Shown: one piece after another, positions 25,787 through 34,501 of the stretch | Layout: each line of letters begins with the position of its first letter | Numbering within the stretch: position 1 is the stretch's first letter | Notes under the pieces: model-generated | What the model saw: only the letters and a program-made list of their open reading frames with translations | The model's database searches: none | Told to the model about the DNA's origin: nothing | Assembly: GCA_963776205.1 (NCBI GenBank) | Contig: CAVZLR010000001.1 | Location: 682,001-746,000, forward strand | Reading direction: 5' to 3' | DNA from: UBA4459 sp963776205 | GTDB lineage: Bacteria > Bacteroidota > Bacteroidia > Bacteroidales > F082 | Length of the DNA: 64,000 nucleotides | Program-made: the position numbers and the translations under genes

Positions 25787-28546
25787 TTAATTGTTCAGAA
25801 TTAGCTTCCCGGTTTTTATATTATTACCGGTTTTTAATTTATAAAGATAATACCCGGGTTTCAATAATTTGTTTTCAGTCTGCCAGCTGATCTTATTTTT
25901 ACCTCGGTATGCATAGCCTTTCACCTGATCTATTCTTCTGCCTGCTATATCGTACAAAGAAAATTCATAGGCAGATGGATCGCCTACAGTAAATTCAATA
26001 TTCAGGTAATCTTTAAATGGATTTGGATAAACACTTACCTGGGAATACGAACTTTCTTCAACACCAGACAATAGCAATGTACTGTCGATCATAATAATAC
26101 TTTTATATGTATTATTACTGGTTTCGATATACATCGTATCGCTATAAAATGTTTGGAGGGTAACAAGCTGGTGTACCATAATATTCAAACTTAAAGTCTC
26201 CCCTTCCATTAGCTGGTAGGGAAATTCCGGCATTTGCTCAACATACCACGGAAATACATCTCCAAAATCAGTTATGCTGTTTATCAAAACGGGCACATCC
26301 ATATTAGAGCTTATTTCTAATTCAATTCCTTCAACCATTTGCGTCTCTTCAAGAAAGAGCACTGTATCGGGATTCAGTATAATTTCACCTGACTGCTGAC
26401 TTAAAATCACGAATTCCTCTATGTCTTCATCTATCAGAGTAACTGTTCCGTTTTGCGGGATATATCCTTCTTTACCAGCTGTATAGTTGTATTCTCCGGG
26501 TTCATAATCTTCAAATAAAGCCACGCCATCCTGATTTGAAGTTACAGTAGTACTACCAATGGTTACACCTACACCAGGCAAGCCCGTTTCGCTTCCTTCT
26601 TCGGAACACCAAAACATGATATCATAAACGGGAGAGAGAGTTAGAACAACAAATTCATCAATGTCCTGATCAGTAATTGTCACTGTTCCCGTTTGTGTAA
26701 CATAGCCATCCTTAAAAGCTGTGTAATCATAATCTCCAGGTTCATAATCTTCAAATAGTGCTAAGCCATCCTCATCAGAACCGATTGCAACGCCACTTAT
26801 TGAAACATAAGCTCCCGGTAACGCGTTACCGCTAGCTTCATCTGTACACCAGAAATAGATATCAAAAATCATTTCAGGATTTAGTTCAATATATGCTTCG
26901 ATATCCTGGTCAAACACAGTTACGGATCCTGTTTGGGTGACAAAACCCTCTTTATAAGCAATATAATCATAATCACCAGGTACATAATTCTCAAAAAGAA
27001 CCAGTCCATTCTCGTCAGAAGCTATAGTGGATCCATTGATAGAAACATAAACTCCCTCAAGCGGATCGCCACTACCCGCATCTGAACACCAGAAAGATAT
27101 ATCATAAAATACCGGAGGTATTGCTATGCTGAATTCATGGGGATCTGGTTCGCCTATGTATGGATGTTTCACTTGCCTTCCTGATTCATCTGATGCGTAT
27201 AGATAATACTCAATTTCATCTCCTGCCGTTATATTATTTAACGTTCCTGTCCATGTGTCACCACCCTGATGTGTCATTAATATGCTGTCGTGAACACCGT
27301 TATTTACGCTGCAAATAATGAATACAGAGTCGGTATAAATATCCTCACCGCTATATGCAATTAACTGCGTTGATATTTCAACACTTTCTTCAAAAGGCTG
27401 TTCTCCCAATACCGGAATATGATGAAAATACAGCATGCCAATATCTGCAATTCCCTTTGTGCGACAATGCAAAGCGTCTGTATTTACCCATGCGTTTCCA
27501 CTACCCGATGAGGGTGTCATTATTCCCACAATTTCATATCCGGGCATGGCCATTTCGTATGATTCCAGTGCCTCGTCATCCCATTGACTTCCAGTAATCG
27601 GCACTAAAACTTTTTTATTGAGTATCAGAGAATTCGTGTAAGGAGTAGCTTGCGGTGTTCCGGGAGTATAAACCCTGAAAACCTCATATGGCACACCATA
27701 AGAACTTATTTCGTTAGCAAAAAAATTCGCCGCGGCTTCAAAATCTGCATAACGATAATCATTTGTTGGCACTTGACCAATTAGTATTTTTCCGGGTGAA
27801 AGAAATTTTCCCCAGCAATCGATATGCTTGATGTAATCATCTAAAGGATCTTCTGTTACAAAATATTCTTGTATGCCCAGAAAATCTTCTACAAGTTCAT
27901 CAATTTCACTATGTGTATATTGATTGTTTTCGTCCCAAATTAAATCCGTTGAGGCCGCTTTCCCCATGCCATCACACATATAATTACCTCCGGCAGTTTC
28001 CAGGTTCATTCCAAAAAGATTGATGCTTAAATAATCGGCAACTTCAATGGGTATGTCATTATCGTTGGGTCGTGGGCGATTATATGGAAAATTGACTATG
28101 CCTGGTTGTTTGTCTCCATCAAAAATAAACCAGGGGCCGTAATCCCGTGTCCATTTACTGTCAGCAGGTGCAAGTAGAAAATCGCAATTTGACATGTTAA
28201 CACCAGCATTTTGATAAGTTGTGGTGGCCAATTGTTGTTGAGATGCATTTGAAACAATGGTAAGCACTCGTGTATCTTCGGCCATTTCACGAACCAATTC
28301 AACTGGAATTCCCAGTGGGTATCTCACTAAAACTGATTGCATTTCTTCAAATTCAGCTACATTTCTGACAGGTGCTACCGGTGGGTCGGTAATGAAAAAG
28401 TCCCTTGTAGGATCAAATTCCATGTACATTTCTTCTTCCGATAAATAATGCAATTTTCGATAATCGGGTTTTGCTTTTTGTGCCAATACCTGTTGGTAAC
28501 AAAATGCGAATATGAAGATAAGGATGGCTGCTATTTTCCTATTCAT
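25787..28546 (-). CDS. Secreted peptidylarginine deiminase homologue (PPAD-like) with three C-terminal repeats and T9SS domain
   Basis: Member of the Porphyromonas-type peptidylarginine/agmatine deiminase family, which converts arginine guanidinium groups to citrulline. The protein has 919 residues: signal peptide to about 22, catalytic domain about 45-380, and an Ig-like domain about 385-478. Three 80-residue repeats start at 481, 561 and 641, followed by a beta-rich linker and a type A sorting domain (VYPNPFKDYLNIEF ... KLILNN). Catalytic positions match those I recall for P. gingivalis PPAD: D135 (KWTRDYGPW), H241 and D243 (HIDCWGK), N305 (YTNSLIL) and C361 (DALHCRT). R157 and R159 (YNRPRPND) correspond to PPAD R152/R154, which bind the substrate C-terminal carboxylate. 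Cytoplasmic agmatine deiminases lack both the signal peptide and this arginine pair. A peptidyl rather than agmatine substrate is therefore likely, as an inference. Confidence 0.9.
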   Translation of the reverse strand: MNRKIAAILIFIFAFCYQQVLAQKAKPDYRKLHYLSEEEMYMEFDPTRDFFITDPPVAPVRNVAEFEEMQSVLVRYPLGIPVELVREMAEDTRVLTIVSNASQQQLATTTYQNAGVNMSNCDFLLAPADSKWTRDYGPWFIFDGDKQPGIVNFPYNRPRPNDNDIPIEVADYLSINLFGMNLETAGGNYMCDGMGKAASTDLIWDENNQYTHSEIDELVEDFLGIQEYFVTEDPLDDYIKHIDCWGKFLSPGKILIGQVPTNDYRYADFEAAANFFANEISSYGVPYEVFRVYTPGTPQATPYTNSLILNKKVLVPITGSQWDDEALESYEMAMPGYEIVGIMTPSSGSGNAWVNTDALHCRTKGIADIGMLYFHHIPVLGEQPFEESVEISTQLIAYSGEDIYTDSVFIICSVNNGVHDSILMTHQGGDTWTGTLNNITAGDEIEYYLYASDESGRQVKHPYIGEPDPHEFSIAIPPVFYDISFWCSDAGSGDPLEGVYVSINGSTIASDENGLVLFENYVPGDYDYIAYKEGFVTQTGSVTVFDQDIEAYIELNPEMIFDIYFWCTDEASGNALPGAYVSISGVAIGSDEDGLALFEDYEPGDYDYTAFKDGYVTQTGTVTITDQDIDEFVVLTLSPVYDIMFWCSEEGSETGLPGVGVTIGSTTVTSNQDGVALFEDYEPGEYNYTAGKEGYIPQNGTVTLIDEDIEEFVILSQQSGEIILNPDTVLFLEETQMVEGIELEISSNMDVPVLINSITDFGDVFPWYVEQMPEFPYQLMEGETLSLNIMVHQLVTLQTFYSDTMYIETSNNTYKSIIMIDSTLLLSGVEESSYSQVSVYPNPFKDYLNIEFTVGDPSAYEFSLYDIAGRRIDQVKGYAYRGKNKISWQTENKLLKPGYYLYKLKTGNNIKTGKLILNN
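26387..27106 (-). repeat. Three tandem 240-base (80-residue) repeats in the deiminase gene
   Basis: Codons 481-720 hold three units of exactly 80 residues. Each starts YDISFWC, FDIYFWC or YDIMFWC and contains GLxLFExYxPGxYxY and GxVTxxDxDI. They resemble carboxypeptidase-regulatory-like or SdrD B-type beta-sandwich modules. Equal lengths without gaps suggest recent duplication. Confidence 0.85.
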
Positions 28547-28572
28547 TGTTCGTATTTTAAGCTTTCAGAACG

Positions 28573-28580
28573 CAAATATA
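28573..28580 (-). promoter_or_regulatory. Bacteroidota-type promoter element (minus strand TATATTTG)
   Basis: Exact TAnnTTTG match on the minus strand, 26 bases upstream of the deiminase start at 28546. Confidence 0.55.
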
Positions 28581-28643
28581 TTTATTCCTGCTAAGAGTAC
28601 TACCAGAATTCACATGATATAAACAATCAATTCTTAATTATAC

Positions 28644-28651
28644 TATCTTTG
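28644..28651 (+). promoter_or_regulatory. Bacteroidota-type promoter element TATCTTTG
   Basis: Exact TAnnTTTG match, 26 bases before the tatA start at 28678. It forms a divergent promoter pair with the deiminase element 63 bases away. Confidence 0.55.
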
Positions 28652-28677
28652 TGAGGTAACATTAACACTTTATTCAT

Positions 28678-28911
28678 ATGAATCTCCTTACCAATATAGA
28701 TACGGTTCAGTATGCAGGATGGATAGGAACACCTGAGATCATTATTATTGTCATAGTTGTTTTACTATTATTTGGTGGCCGGAAAATACCTGAGTTAATG
28801 AGAGGAATCGGCAAAGGCGTGAAAGAATTCAGAGAAGGTATTGGAGGTGAAAGCGAAAAAAAAGACGCTGAAGACAAACCAAAGGGCAAAGACAGCGATT
28901 CAGAAAAGTAA
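28678..28911 (+). CDS. tatA: Twin-arginine translocase subunit TatA/TatE family
   Basis: Pore-forming component of the Tat pathway, which exports folded proteins. The 77 residues show the classic layout: a short N-terminus, one membrane helix (IIIIVIVVLLLFGGRKIPEL) with the FGG/K-P-E hinge, an amphipathic helix (MRGIGKGVKEFREGI), and a charged, disordered tail. tatB/tatC are not in the window. It converges with mreD and is monocistronic. One possible client in this window is the DUF1501 protein at 44956, whose N-terminus carries a twin-arginine motif. Confidence 0.95.
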   Translation: MNLLTNIDTVQYAGWIGTPEIIIIVIVVLLLFGGRKIPELMRGIGKGVKEFREGIGGESEKKDAEDKPKGKDSDSEK

Positions 28912-28982
28912 ATAAGATTGTTCCTGAGCTATTTCTACATTTTTTCTTTTTTTAATAAAGCAACTCGCTTATAATGAATGCT

Positions 28983-29495
28983 TTATTTTTTGCGTGACGC
29001 AAAAAGCAAAGTAAGCGTCATAATCATTAACGAGCTTATTATGGTACTTAGTGCTATCCTGAATAAGGTTGATAATAATCCTTGAAAAGTGAATACTTCA
29101 AGAAAGAATAAAGCGCTATGATGGATAAAAACCAATACCAGAGTATATTTTAAAAAGCCTCCAGGTTTAAGCTTAGAAATATTGGGTTCTTCTTCTTCCG
29201 AAAATTCAAGATTCTGAAAAAACAGCCGAAGTATTCCGGGCCTGGCATAGGCCAGCAACACCGTTGCAGAGGCATGTAATCCCAGGGTATTACCAAACAA
29301 ATCAATTGTCAGGCCAGTTAAAAAGGCCAGCAGCAATAAAGTACTTTTATTGATCTGAACCGGCAGTAAAATAATAAACAGCACATACACATAGGGATTG
29401 ATATAGCCTCCGAGGTTCATTTGATTCAACACCAATACCTGTAAAAGTATCAATGCAATAAACCTGACTATATTTCTAATGTACAAATTACTCAT
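28983..29495 (-). CDS. mreD: Rod-shape-determining protein MreD
   Basis: Integral membrane partner of MreC in the elongasome. The 170 residues have about five hydrophobic segments (YVLFIILLPVQI, TLLLLAFLTGLTIDLFG, LVLVFIHHSALFF, and the C-terminal IISSLMIMTLTLL). The motif GLTIDLFGNTLGLHASA is typical of MreD. It is 16 bases behind mreC in a purH-mreB-mreC-mreD row. The penicillin-binding protein mrdA and rodA, which often follow in Bacteroidota, are absent here because the opposing tatA comes next. Confidence 0.92.
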   Translation of the reverse strand: MSNLYIRNIVRFIALILLQVLVLNQMNLGGYINPYVYVLFIILLPVQINKSTLLLLAFLTGLTIDLFGNTLGLHASATVLLAYARPGILRLFFQNLEFSEEEEPNISKLKPGGFLKYTLVLVFIHHSALFFLEVFTFQGLLSTLFRIALSTIISSLMIMTLTLLFASRKK

Positions 29496-29511
29496 TCGGT
29501 CATACCATTAT

Positions 29512-30324
29512 TTAGTTTGCAAAAACCGAAACCAATGTGTCGGCTTCCGGTTTCATATAGTTTTCAATTACATAAACGTATTGTAGTTTATTAAATTCAG
29601 CACTGAATTCAATAATTGCTTCACTCAAATCCTGGTTTGAACTTTGCATATATTCCTTGATAGTTCCTAACATGATTCCTTCCGGAAAAATCAATGAGTT
29701 ACCACTCGTTACAATACTGTCACCCTCATAAAGTTCAATATGCGACGGAATATCAACCACCGATCCGTTATTATAATCTTTCCCGTCCCACAACACATTT
29801 ACCAGGTGATTATTTTTTTTAATCCGGGCGCTGATCCTGCTGTTTTGGTGTAACAGTGACATCACATACGCATAATTTGCCGATGTACCCACAACTATAC
29901 CTACAACTCCTGTAGAAGAAATTACTCCCATTTCGGTAGCGATGCTATCTTTTTCACCTTTGTTGATTAATAAAAAGTTGTTTTGCCTGTTTATGCTATT
30001 ACTCACAACTTTTGCCGAACGATAATAATAGTTACTATCCATTTCGAAAGTTAATGAATCAGCAGAATTGGCTGAATATTTCATAAATGTTCTTAAAAAA
30101 GCATTCTCTCGGACTAATTTTTCATTTTCATTTTTCAGTCCAAAAAAGTCGGTAACATTGCTATATGTTTTATAAACACTTCCTGTAACGTTATTTACAG
30201 AAGTGAAGGCCAACGATTTGTGGTAGGAATAACTATTAAAAAGCAGGGTAAGCGAAAAAGCCTCAAGAATGACAAAAAACACAAGAAATTGGTGCTTCCA
30301 TAAAAAAACAATGAGGTTACGCAT
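29512..30324 (-). CDS. mreC: Rod-shape-determining protein MreC
   Basis: Bitopic periplasmic scaffold of the cell-elongation machinery, 270 residues. A membrane helix near the N-terminus (FLVFFVILEAFSLTLLF) is followed by a short coiled coil (NEKLVRENAFLRTF) and the two beta-barrel MreC core, with LLINKGEKDSIATEMGVISSTGVVGIVV, quoted here only as a region around 115-145. Length and layout are standard. It lies 23 bases behind mreB and 16 bases before mreD, in the same transcript. Confidence 0.94.
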   Translation of the reverse strand: MRNLIVFLWKHQFLVFFVILEAFSLTLLFNSYSYHKSLAFTSVNNVTGSVYKTYSNVTDFFGLKNENEKLVRENAFLRTFMKYSANSADSLTFEMDSNYYYRSAKVVSNSINRQNNFLLINKGEKDSIATEMGVISSTGVVGIVVGTSANYAYVMSLLHQNSRISARIKKNNHLVNVLWDGKDYNNGSVVDIPSHIELYEGDSIVTSGNSLIFPEGIMLGTIKEYMQSSNQDLSEAIIEFSAEFNKLQYVYVIENYMKPEADTLVSVFAN

Positions 30325-30347
30325 CCCGAAGAGTTCTTAATTATTGA

Positions 30348-31370
30348 TTATTTGATCAGGAATGGGAATTTGTCAAAATTCTTAAGCGCAATTCCTGTTC
30401 CCCTGGCTACAGCTCTTAATGGATCTTCAGCCACATGCACCGATAATTTAGTTTTTGTGTGAATCCGTTTATCCAGGCCCCTGAGCATTGATCCGCCACC
30501 AGCCAGGTAAATACCGGTTCTAAAAATATCAGCCGATAATTCAGGAGGTGTATTTTCAAGGGCATTTAATACCGCCGCTTCAATTTTAGCAATTGATTTA
30601 TCCAGGCATCCGGCAATTTCCTTATAGTTTACTACAATTTCTTTAGGTATTCCGGTAAGCATGTCTCTGCCATGAACTGCATAATCATCAGGTGGATTTT
30701 CAAGTTCAGTAATTGCAGCGCCTACTTCAATTTTGATACGCTCAGCAGTACGTTCACCAATATTTATATTATGGTGTTTCCGCATATACTCCTCAATATC
30801 AGAGTTAAAATCATCGCCTGCGATACGAATGGATGTATTATTTACAATACCTCCCAAAGCGATCACGGCAATTTCACTGGTACCTCCACCAATGTCGATA
30901 ATCATGTTTCCTGTAGGTTCCAGCACGTCAATACCAATTCCGATGGCGGCTGCCATGGGCTCATGAATCAGCCTGATCTCTTTGGCCCCCGCCTGTTCAG
31001 CTGAATCTTTCACAGCGCGTTCTTCCACCCCCGTAATACCGGAAGGTATACATACCACCATCCTCAAAGCCGGTGGAAACAGTGTGTTTTTAATACCCAC
31101 CATTTTAATCAGCTCACGAATCATAAATTCGGCTGACTGGAAGTCGGCAATAACACCATCACGCAACGGACGGATTGTTTTTATATTTTCATGCGTTTTA
31201 CCGTGCATCATCATGGCTTTTTTACCAACCGCAATGATCTTTCCGGTATTTCTCTCAAGTGCCACAATAGACGGTTCGTCCACCACCACCTTATCATTAT
31301 AGATAATGATTGTGTTGGCTGTGCCCAGGTCAATGGCTATTTCTTTGGTTAGAAATGAAAACAATCCCAT
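30348..31370 (-). CDS. mreB: Rod-shape-determining protein MreB (actin homologue)
   Basis: Cytoplasmic actin-like ATPase that orients wall synthesis along the cell side. The 340 residues start with MGLFSFLTKEIAIDLGTANT, containing the phosphate-1 loop. The phosphate-2 motif IIDIGGGTSEIAVI and adenosine motif YLAGGGSMLRGLD are both intact. It sits between purH and mreC. Presence of MreBCD predicts a rod-shaped cell, at least in one growth phase. Confidence 0.97.
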   Translation of the reverse strand: MGLFSFLTKEIAIDLGTANTIIIYNDKVVVDEPSIVALERNTGKIIAVGKKAMMMHGKTHENIKTIRPLRDGVIADFQSAEFMIRELIKMVGIKNTLFPPALRMVVCIPSGITGVEERAVKDSAEQAGAKEIRLIHEPMAAAIGIGIDVLEPTGNMIIDIGGGTSEIAVIALGGIVNNTSIRIAGDDFNSDIEEYMRKHHNINIGERTAERIKIEVGAAITELENPPDDYAVHGRDMLTGIPKEIVVNYKEIAGCLDKSIAKIEAAVLNALENTPPELSADIFRTGIYLAGGGSMLRGLDKRIHTKTKLSVHVAEDPLRAVARGTGIALKNFDKFPFLIK

Positions 31371-31442
31371 AATCTTTATTTTGTTTGAATCTTCTGAACG
31401 AAACTACTAAAATATTCAATAAAGCCCTATAAAACAAGAGTT

Positions 31443-32957
31443 TTAATGTTTAAAATGCCTGATGCCAGTGAACACCATTGACATGCCATGTTCATTGCAA
31501 TAATCAACCGAATCGGTATCTCTGATAGAGCCACCCGGCTGTATGACCGCTTTTATACCCGCTTTATCAGCAATTTCAACCGAGTCGGCAAAAGGGAAAA
31601 AGGCATCCGAAGCCATAACTGCTCCTTCCAAGGGCAGCTCAAACGCCCTGGCTTTCTCAATGGCCTGCCGCAAGGCATCCACCCTTGATGTTTGGCCTGT
31701 TCCCGAACCCACGAGCTGCTTATTTTTCGCCAGAACGATTGTGTTGGATTTGGTATGCTTCACCAATTTATTGGCAAATAACAAATCTTCAATTTGATCT
31801 TTATTGGGTGCCAATTGGGTTGCTGTTTTCAAATCAACCGGTTTTTCAGTTACCCTGTCCTTTTCCTGCACAAGCGCACCATTTAACAATGAACGAAATT
31901 GATAATCCGGGAAATTATAGGCTTTCTTCTTCAGTATGATCCTGTTTTTCTTAGATTGTAAAATCTCCAATGCTTTCCCATCATAATCCGGAGCAATGAT
32001 AATTTCAAAGAATATCTTGTTAATCTCTTCTGCCGTTTCAGCGTCAATGGTTTTATTGGTTACCAGCACCCCACCAAAAGCAGAAACCGGGTCACCGGCC
32101 AGCGCATCATTCCAGGCATCTGTTAAATTATTCCTCGAGGCGAGTCCACAGGCATTGTTATGTTTAATGATCGCAAATGTGGTTTCCTCAAAATCACTGA
32201 TCAGGTTGATGGCAGCATCCAGATCCAGCAGGTTGTTGTAAGAAATGGCTTTGCCATGAAGTTGCTCAAAAACTTCATCCAGCTTGCCAAAATACAAGCC
32301 TTTCTGGTGGGGATTTTCGCCATACCTCAGCGTATTTTCCTTTGTTAAACTTTGTTTGAAAGCCGGAATATTTCCGGGATTCATCCAGTTAAAGATCAGC
32401 GTATCATAATGTGAACTGACGTTAAATGCCTGTGCGGCGAAATATTGCCTGTCTTCAACAGTTGATTTTCCCTGGTTTTTATCCAGCACTTCAATTAGCT
32501 CATTGTACATGGAAGAAGCAGGCACCACCAGCACATCATCAAAATTTTTAGCCGCTGCCCTGATGAGTGAAATGCCACCAATATCAATTTTTTCAATAAT
32601 TTCAGATGCGTTATTGGTATTGTCGATGGTTTCTTCAAACGGATAGAGATCAACGATAACGAGGTCGAACAAGGGAAGTTCATATGCTGACACATGTTCT
32701 TGATCGCCGGCATGATCCCTTCTGGCCAAAATGCCCCCAAAAACTTTCGGATGCAGTGTTTTTACCCTGCCACCTAAAATAGATGGGTATGAAGTAACCG
32801 ATTCGATGGTTGTGGCTTCGAATCCTTGTTTTTTGATGAAATCATAAGTGCCGCCGGTAGAATACATCTGAATACCGAGTTCATTTAATTTGCTGAGAAC
32901 TTTTTCCAGTCCTTTTTTGTAGTAAACTGAAATTAGTGCGTTTTTTATTTTCTTCAA
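31443..32957 (-). CDS. purH: Bifunctional AICAR transformylase/IMP cyclohydrolase PurH
   Basis: Catalyses the last two steps of de novo purine synthesis, AICAR to FAICAR to IMP. The N-terminal IMP-cyclohydrolase (MGS-like) domain contains MYSTGGTYDFIKKQG and GGRVKTLHPKVFGGIL. The C-terminal transformylase domain contains LRYGENPHQKG and the catalytic Lys-His pair in IIKHNNACG. The length of 504 residues is usual. It leads the purH-mreB-mreC-mreD cluster, a common arrangement in this phylum, with 72 bases before mreB. No purine riboswitch is recognisable upstream (32958-33115). Confidence 0.97.
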   Translation of the reverse strand: MKKIKNALISVYYKKGLEKVLSKLNELGIQMYSTGGTYDFIKKQGFEATTIESVTSYPSILGGRVKTLHPKVFGGILARRDHAGDQEHVSAYELPLFDLVIVDLYPFEETIDNTNNASEIIEKIDIGGISLIRAAAKNFDDVLVVPASSMYNELIEVLDKNQGKSTVEDRQYFAAQAFNVSSHYDTLIFNWMNPGNIPAFKQSLTKENTLRYGENPHQKGLYFGKLDEVFEQLHGKAISYNNLLDLDAAINLISDFEETTFAIIKHNNACGLASRNNLTDAWNDALAGDPVSAFGGVLVTNKTIDAETAEEINKIFFEIIIAPDYDGKALEILQSKKNRIILKKKAYNFPDYQFRSLLNGALVQEKDRVTEKPVDLKTATQLAPNKDQIEDLLFANKLVKHTKSNTIVLAKNKQLVGSGTGQTSRVDALRQAIEKARAFELPLEGAVMASDAFFPFADSVEIADKAGIKAVIQPGGSIRDTDSVDYCNEHGMSMVFTGIRHFKH

Positions 32958-33115
32958 AGATCTGTGTGTTTAATTTACGCGTTGATAATGCTTCAAAAAA
33001 TCTATCCTGCAAAATAACATGATTTAATTAAAACTTATTATAATTTTACATACCTATTTATCAGAATTATTCATTTAGCAGGATATCTTCAGGTAAAAGG
33101 GTAAAAATTAGATTC

Positions 33116-34372
33116 ATGATCATTTTTAAACTCATCGTTGAAAGTTTTTTATTCGCCATAAATGCGCTTGTAATCAACAAGGTCCGTACATTTCTTTCTT
33201 TACTAGGTATTACTATCGGTATTTTTTCAATTATAGCTGTTTTCACGGTGTTCGACAGCCTTGAAAATGAAATTAAAAGCGAAATCAATTCACTGGGAAA
33301 TAACGTATTGTTCATTCAAAAATGGCCCTGGATGATGGGTGGGGGCGATTATCCCTGGTGGAAATATTACCAGCGGCCAGAACCAAAAATGAGTGAAATG
33401 ACCGAATTGGGCCGCCGCAGTAACACCATTGAAGCGCTGGCTTTTATGTTTGATGTGGACCGGACCGTATCTAATATCCGTGAAAAAGGGATCAACTCTA
33501 TGGACAATGTACCGATCATTGCCGTTTCCCACGATTATAACCAGGTAATGCCATTCGATCTGCAGGCGGGCCGTTATTTTACCGAAATTGAATCGCATAC
33601 CGGTAAAAATATTGCCATAATCGGAGCAGAAATTGCTGAAAATCTTTTCTCAGGACAAAATGCTGTGGGCGAGAAGATCAAAATTTTCGGAAGGAAATTA
33701 TATGTTATAGGTGTGATTAAAAAGGAGGGTGAAGACGTATTCGGCAATTCCAATGACAACTGGATATTAATACCTGCCAATTTTGCCCGCAACGTGATTG
33801 ATGTGAATAATGTGGGTACCACGATTATTGCAAAAGGGCAGTCTAATATTTCCAATGATCAGATGAAAGATGAACTAACTGGCATCATGCGGTCCATCAG
33901 GAAACTACCCCCCAAAGCCGATGATAATTTTGCTATCAACGAAACTGATATCATATCAAAGGGTTTTGACGAGCTTTTCGCCATCATCGCAATGGTAGGC
34001 TGGATTATCGGTGGATTTTCATTGCTGGTAGGTGGTTTTGGCATTGCCAATATCATGTTTGTTTCTGTAAAGGAACGGACTACTCAAATTGGTATCCAAA
34101 AATCATTGGGCGCAAAAAATTACTTTATCCTTTTGCAATTTCTTTTTGAAGCTGTTTTTTTATCACTAATGGGTGGAATTGTTGGTCTTATCATTGTTTA
34201 CATTCTAACTTTTATCGTAAGTTCCATGTTCAATTTTGATTTGATCCTCACCTTCGGAAATATTATGTTAGGCCTGGTTGTTTCCATTATGATCGGACTC
34301 ATTTCAGGATTTATTCCTGCCTGGTCGGCTTCGCGTTTAAATCCCGTGGACGCCATCAGGTCGAATTTCTAA
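33116..34372 (+). CDS. MacB/FtsX-type ABC transporter permease
   Basis: A 418-residue permease with the MacB layout: N-terminal membrane helix (about 20-42; FLSLLGITIGIFSIIAVFTV), a periplasmic MacB-PCD-type domain (about 45-285), and three C-terminal helices in an FtsX domain (IIGGFSLLVGGFGIANIMFVSV, then two more). It ends PAWSASRLNPVDAIRSNF, the standard C-terminal signature of this family. Such permeases move lipoproteins, peptides or small molecules together with an ATPase. No ATP-binding or adaptor gene lies beside it, so it is an orphan in this window and its substrate is unknown. The periplasmic domain has an unusual Trp-rich patch (KWPWMMGGGDYPWWKYY). Confidence 0.9.
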   Translation: MIIFKLIVESFLFAINALVINKVRTFLSLLGITIGIFSIIAVFTVFDSLENEIKSEINSLGNNVLFIQKWPWMMGGGDYPWWKYYQRPEPKMSEMTELGRRSNTIEALAFMFDVDRTVSNIREKGINSMDNVPIIAVSHDYNQVMPFDLQAGRYFTEIESHTGKNIAIIGAEIAENLFSGQNAVGEKIKIFGRKLYVIGVIKKEGEDVFGNSNDNWILIPANFARNVIDVNNVGTTIIAKGQSNISNDQMKDELTGIMRSIRKLPPKADDNFAINETDIISKGFDELFAIIAMVGWIIGGFSLLVGGFGIANIMFVSVKERTTQIGIQKSLGAKNYFILLQFLFEAVFLSLMGGIVGLIIVYILTFIVSSMFNFDLILTFGNIMLGLVVSIMIGLISGFIPAWSASRLNPVDAIRSNF

Positions 34373-34501
34373 GAATCATTTTCTGATTTTTTTGTTAGTG
34401 ATTTATCATTCAATCACTTACTTAAATTATTCAAAATTAGATGCCCGCTTACTTAAAATTCTTCTAATAATGGCTATCTTTACAAGCAAAAGATCTTAGA
34501 A

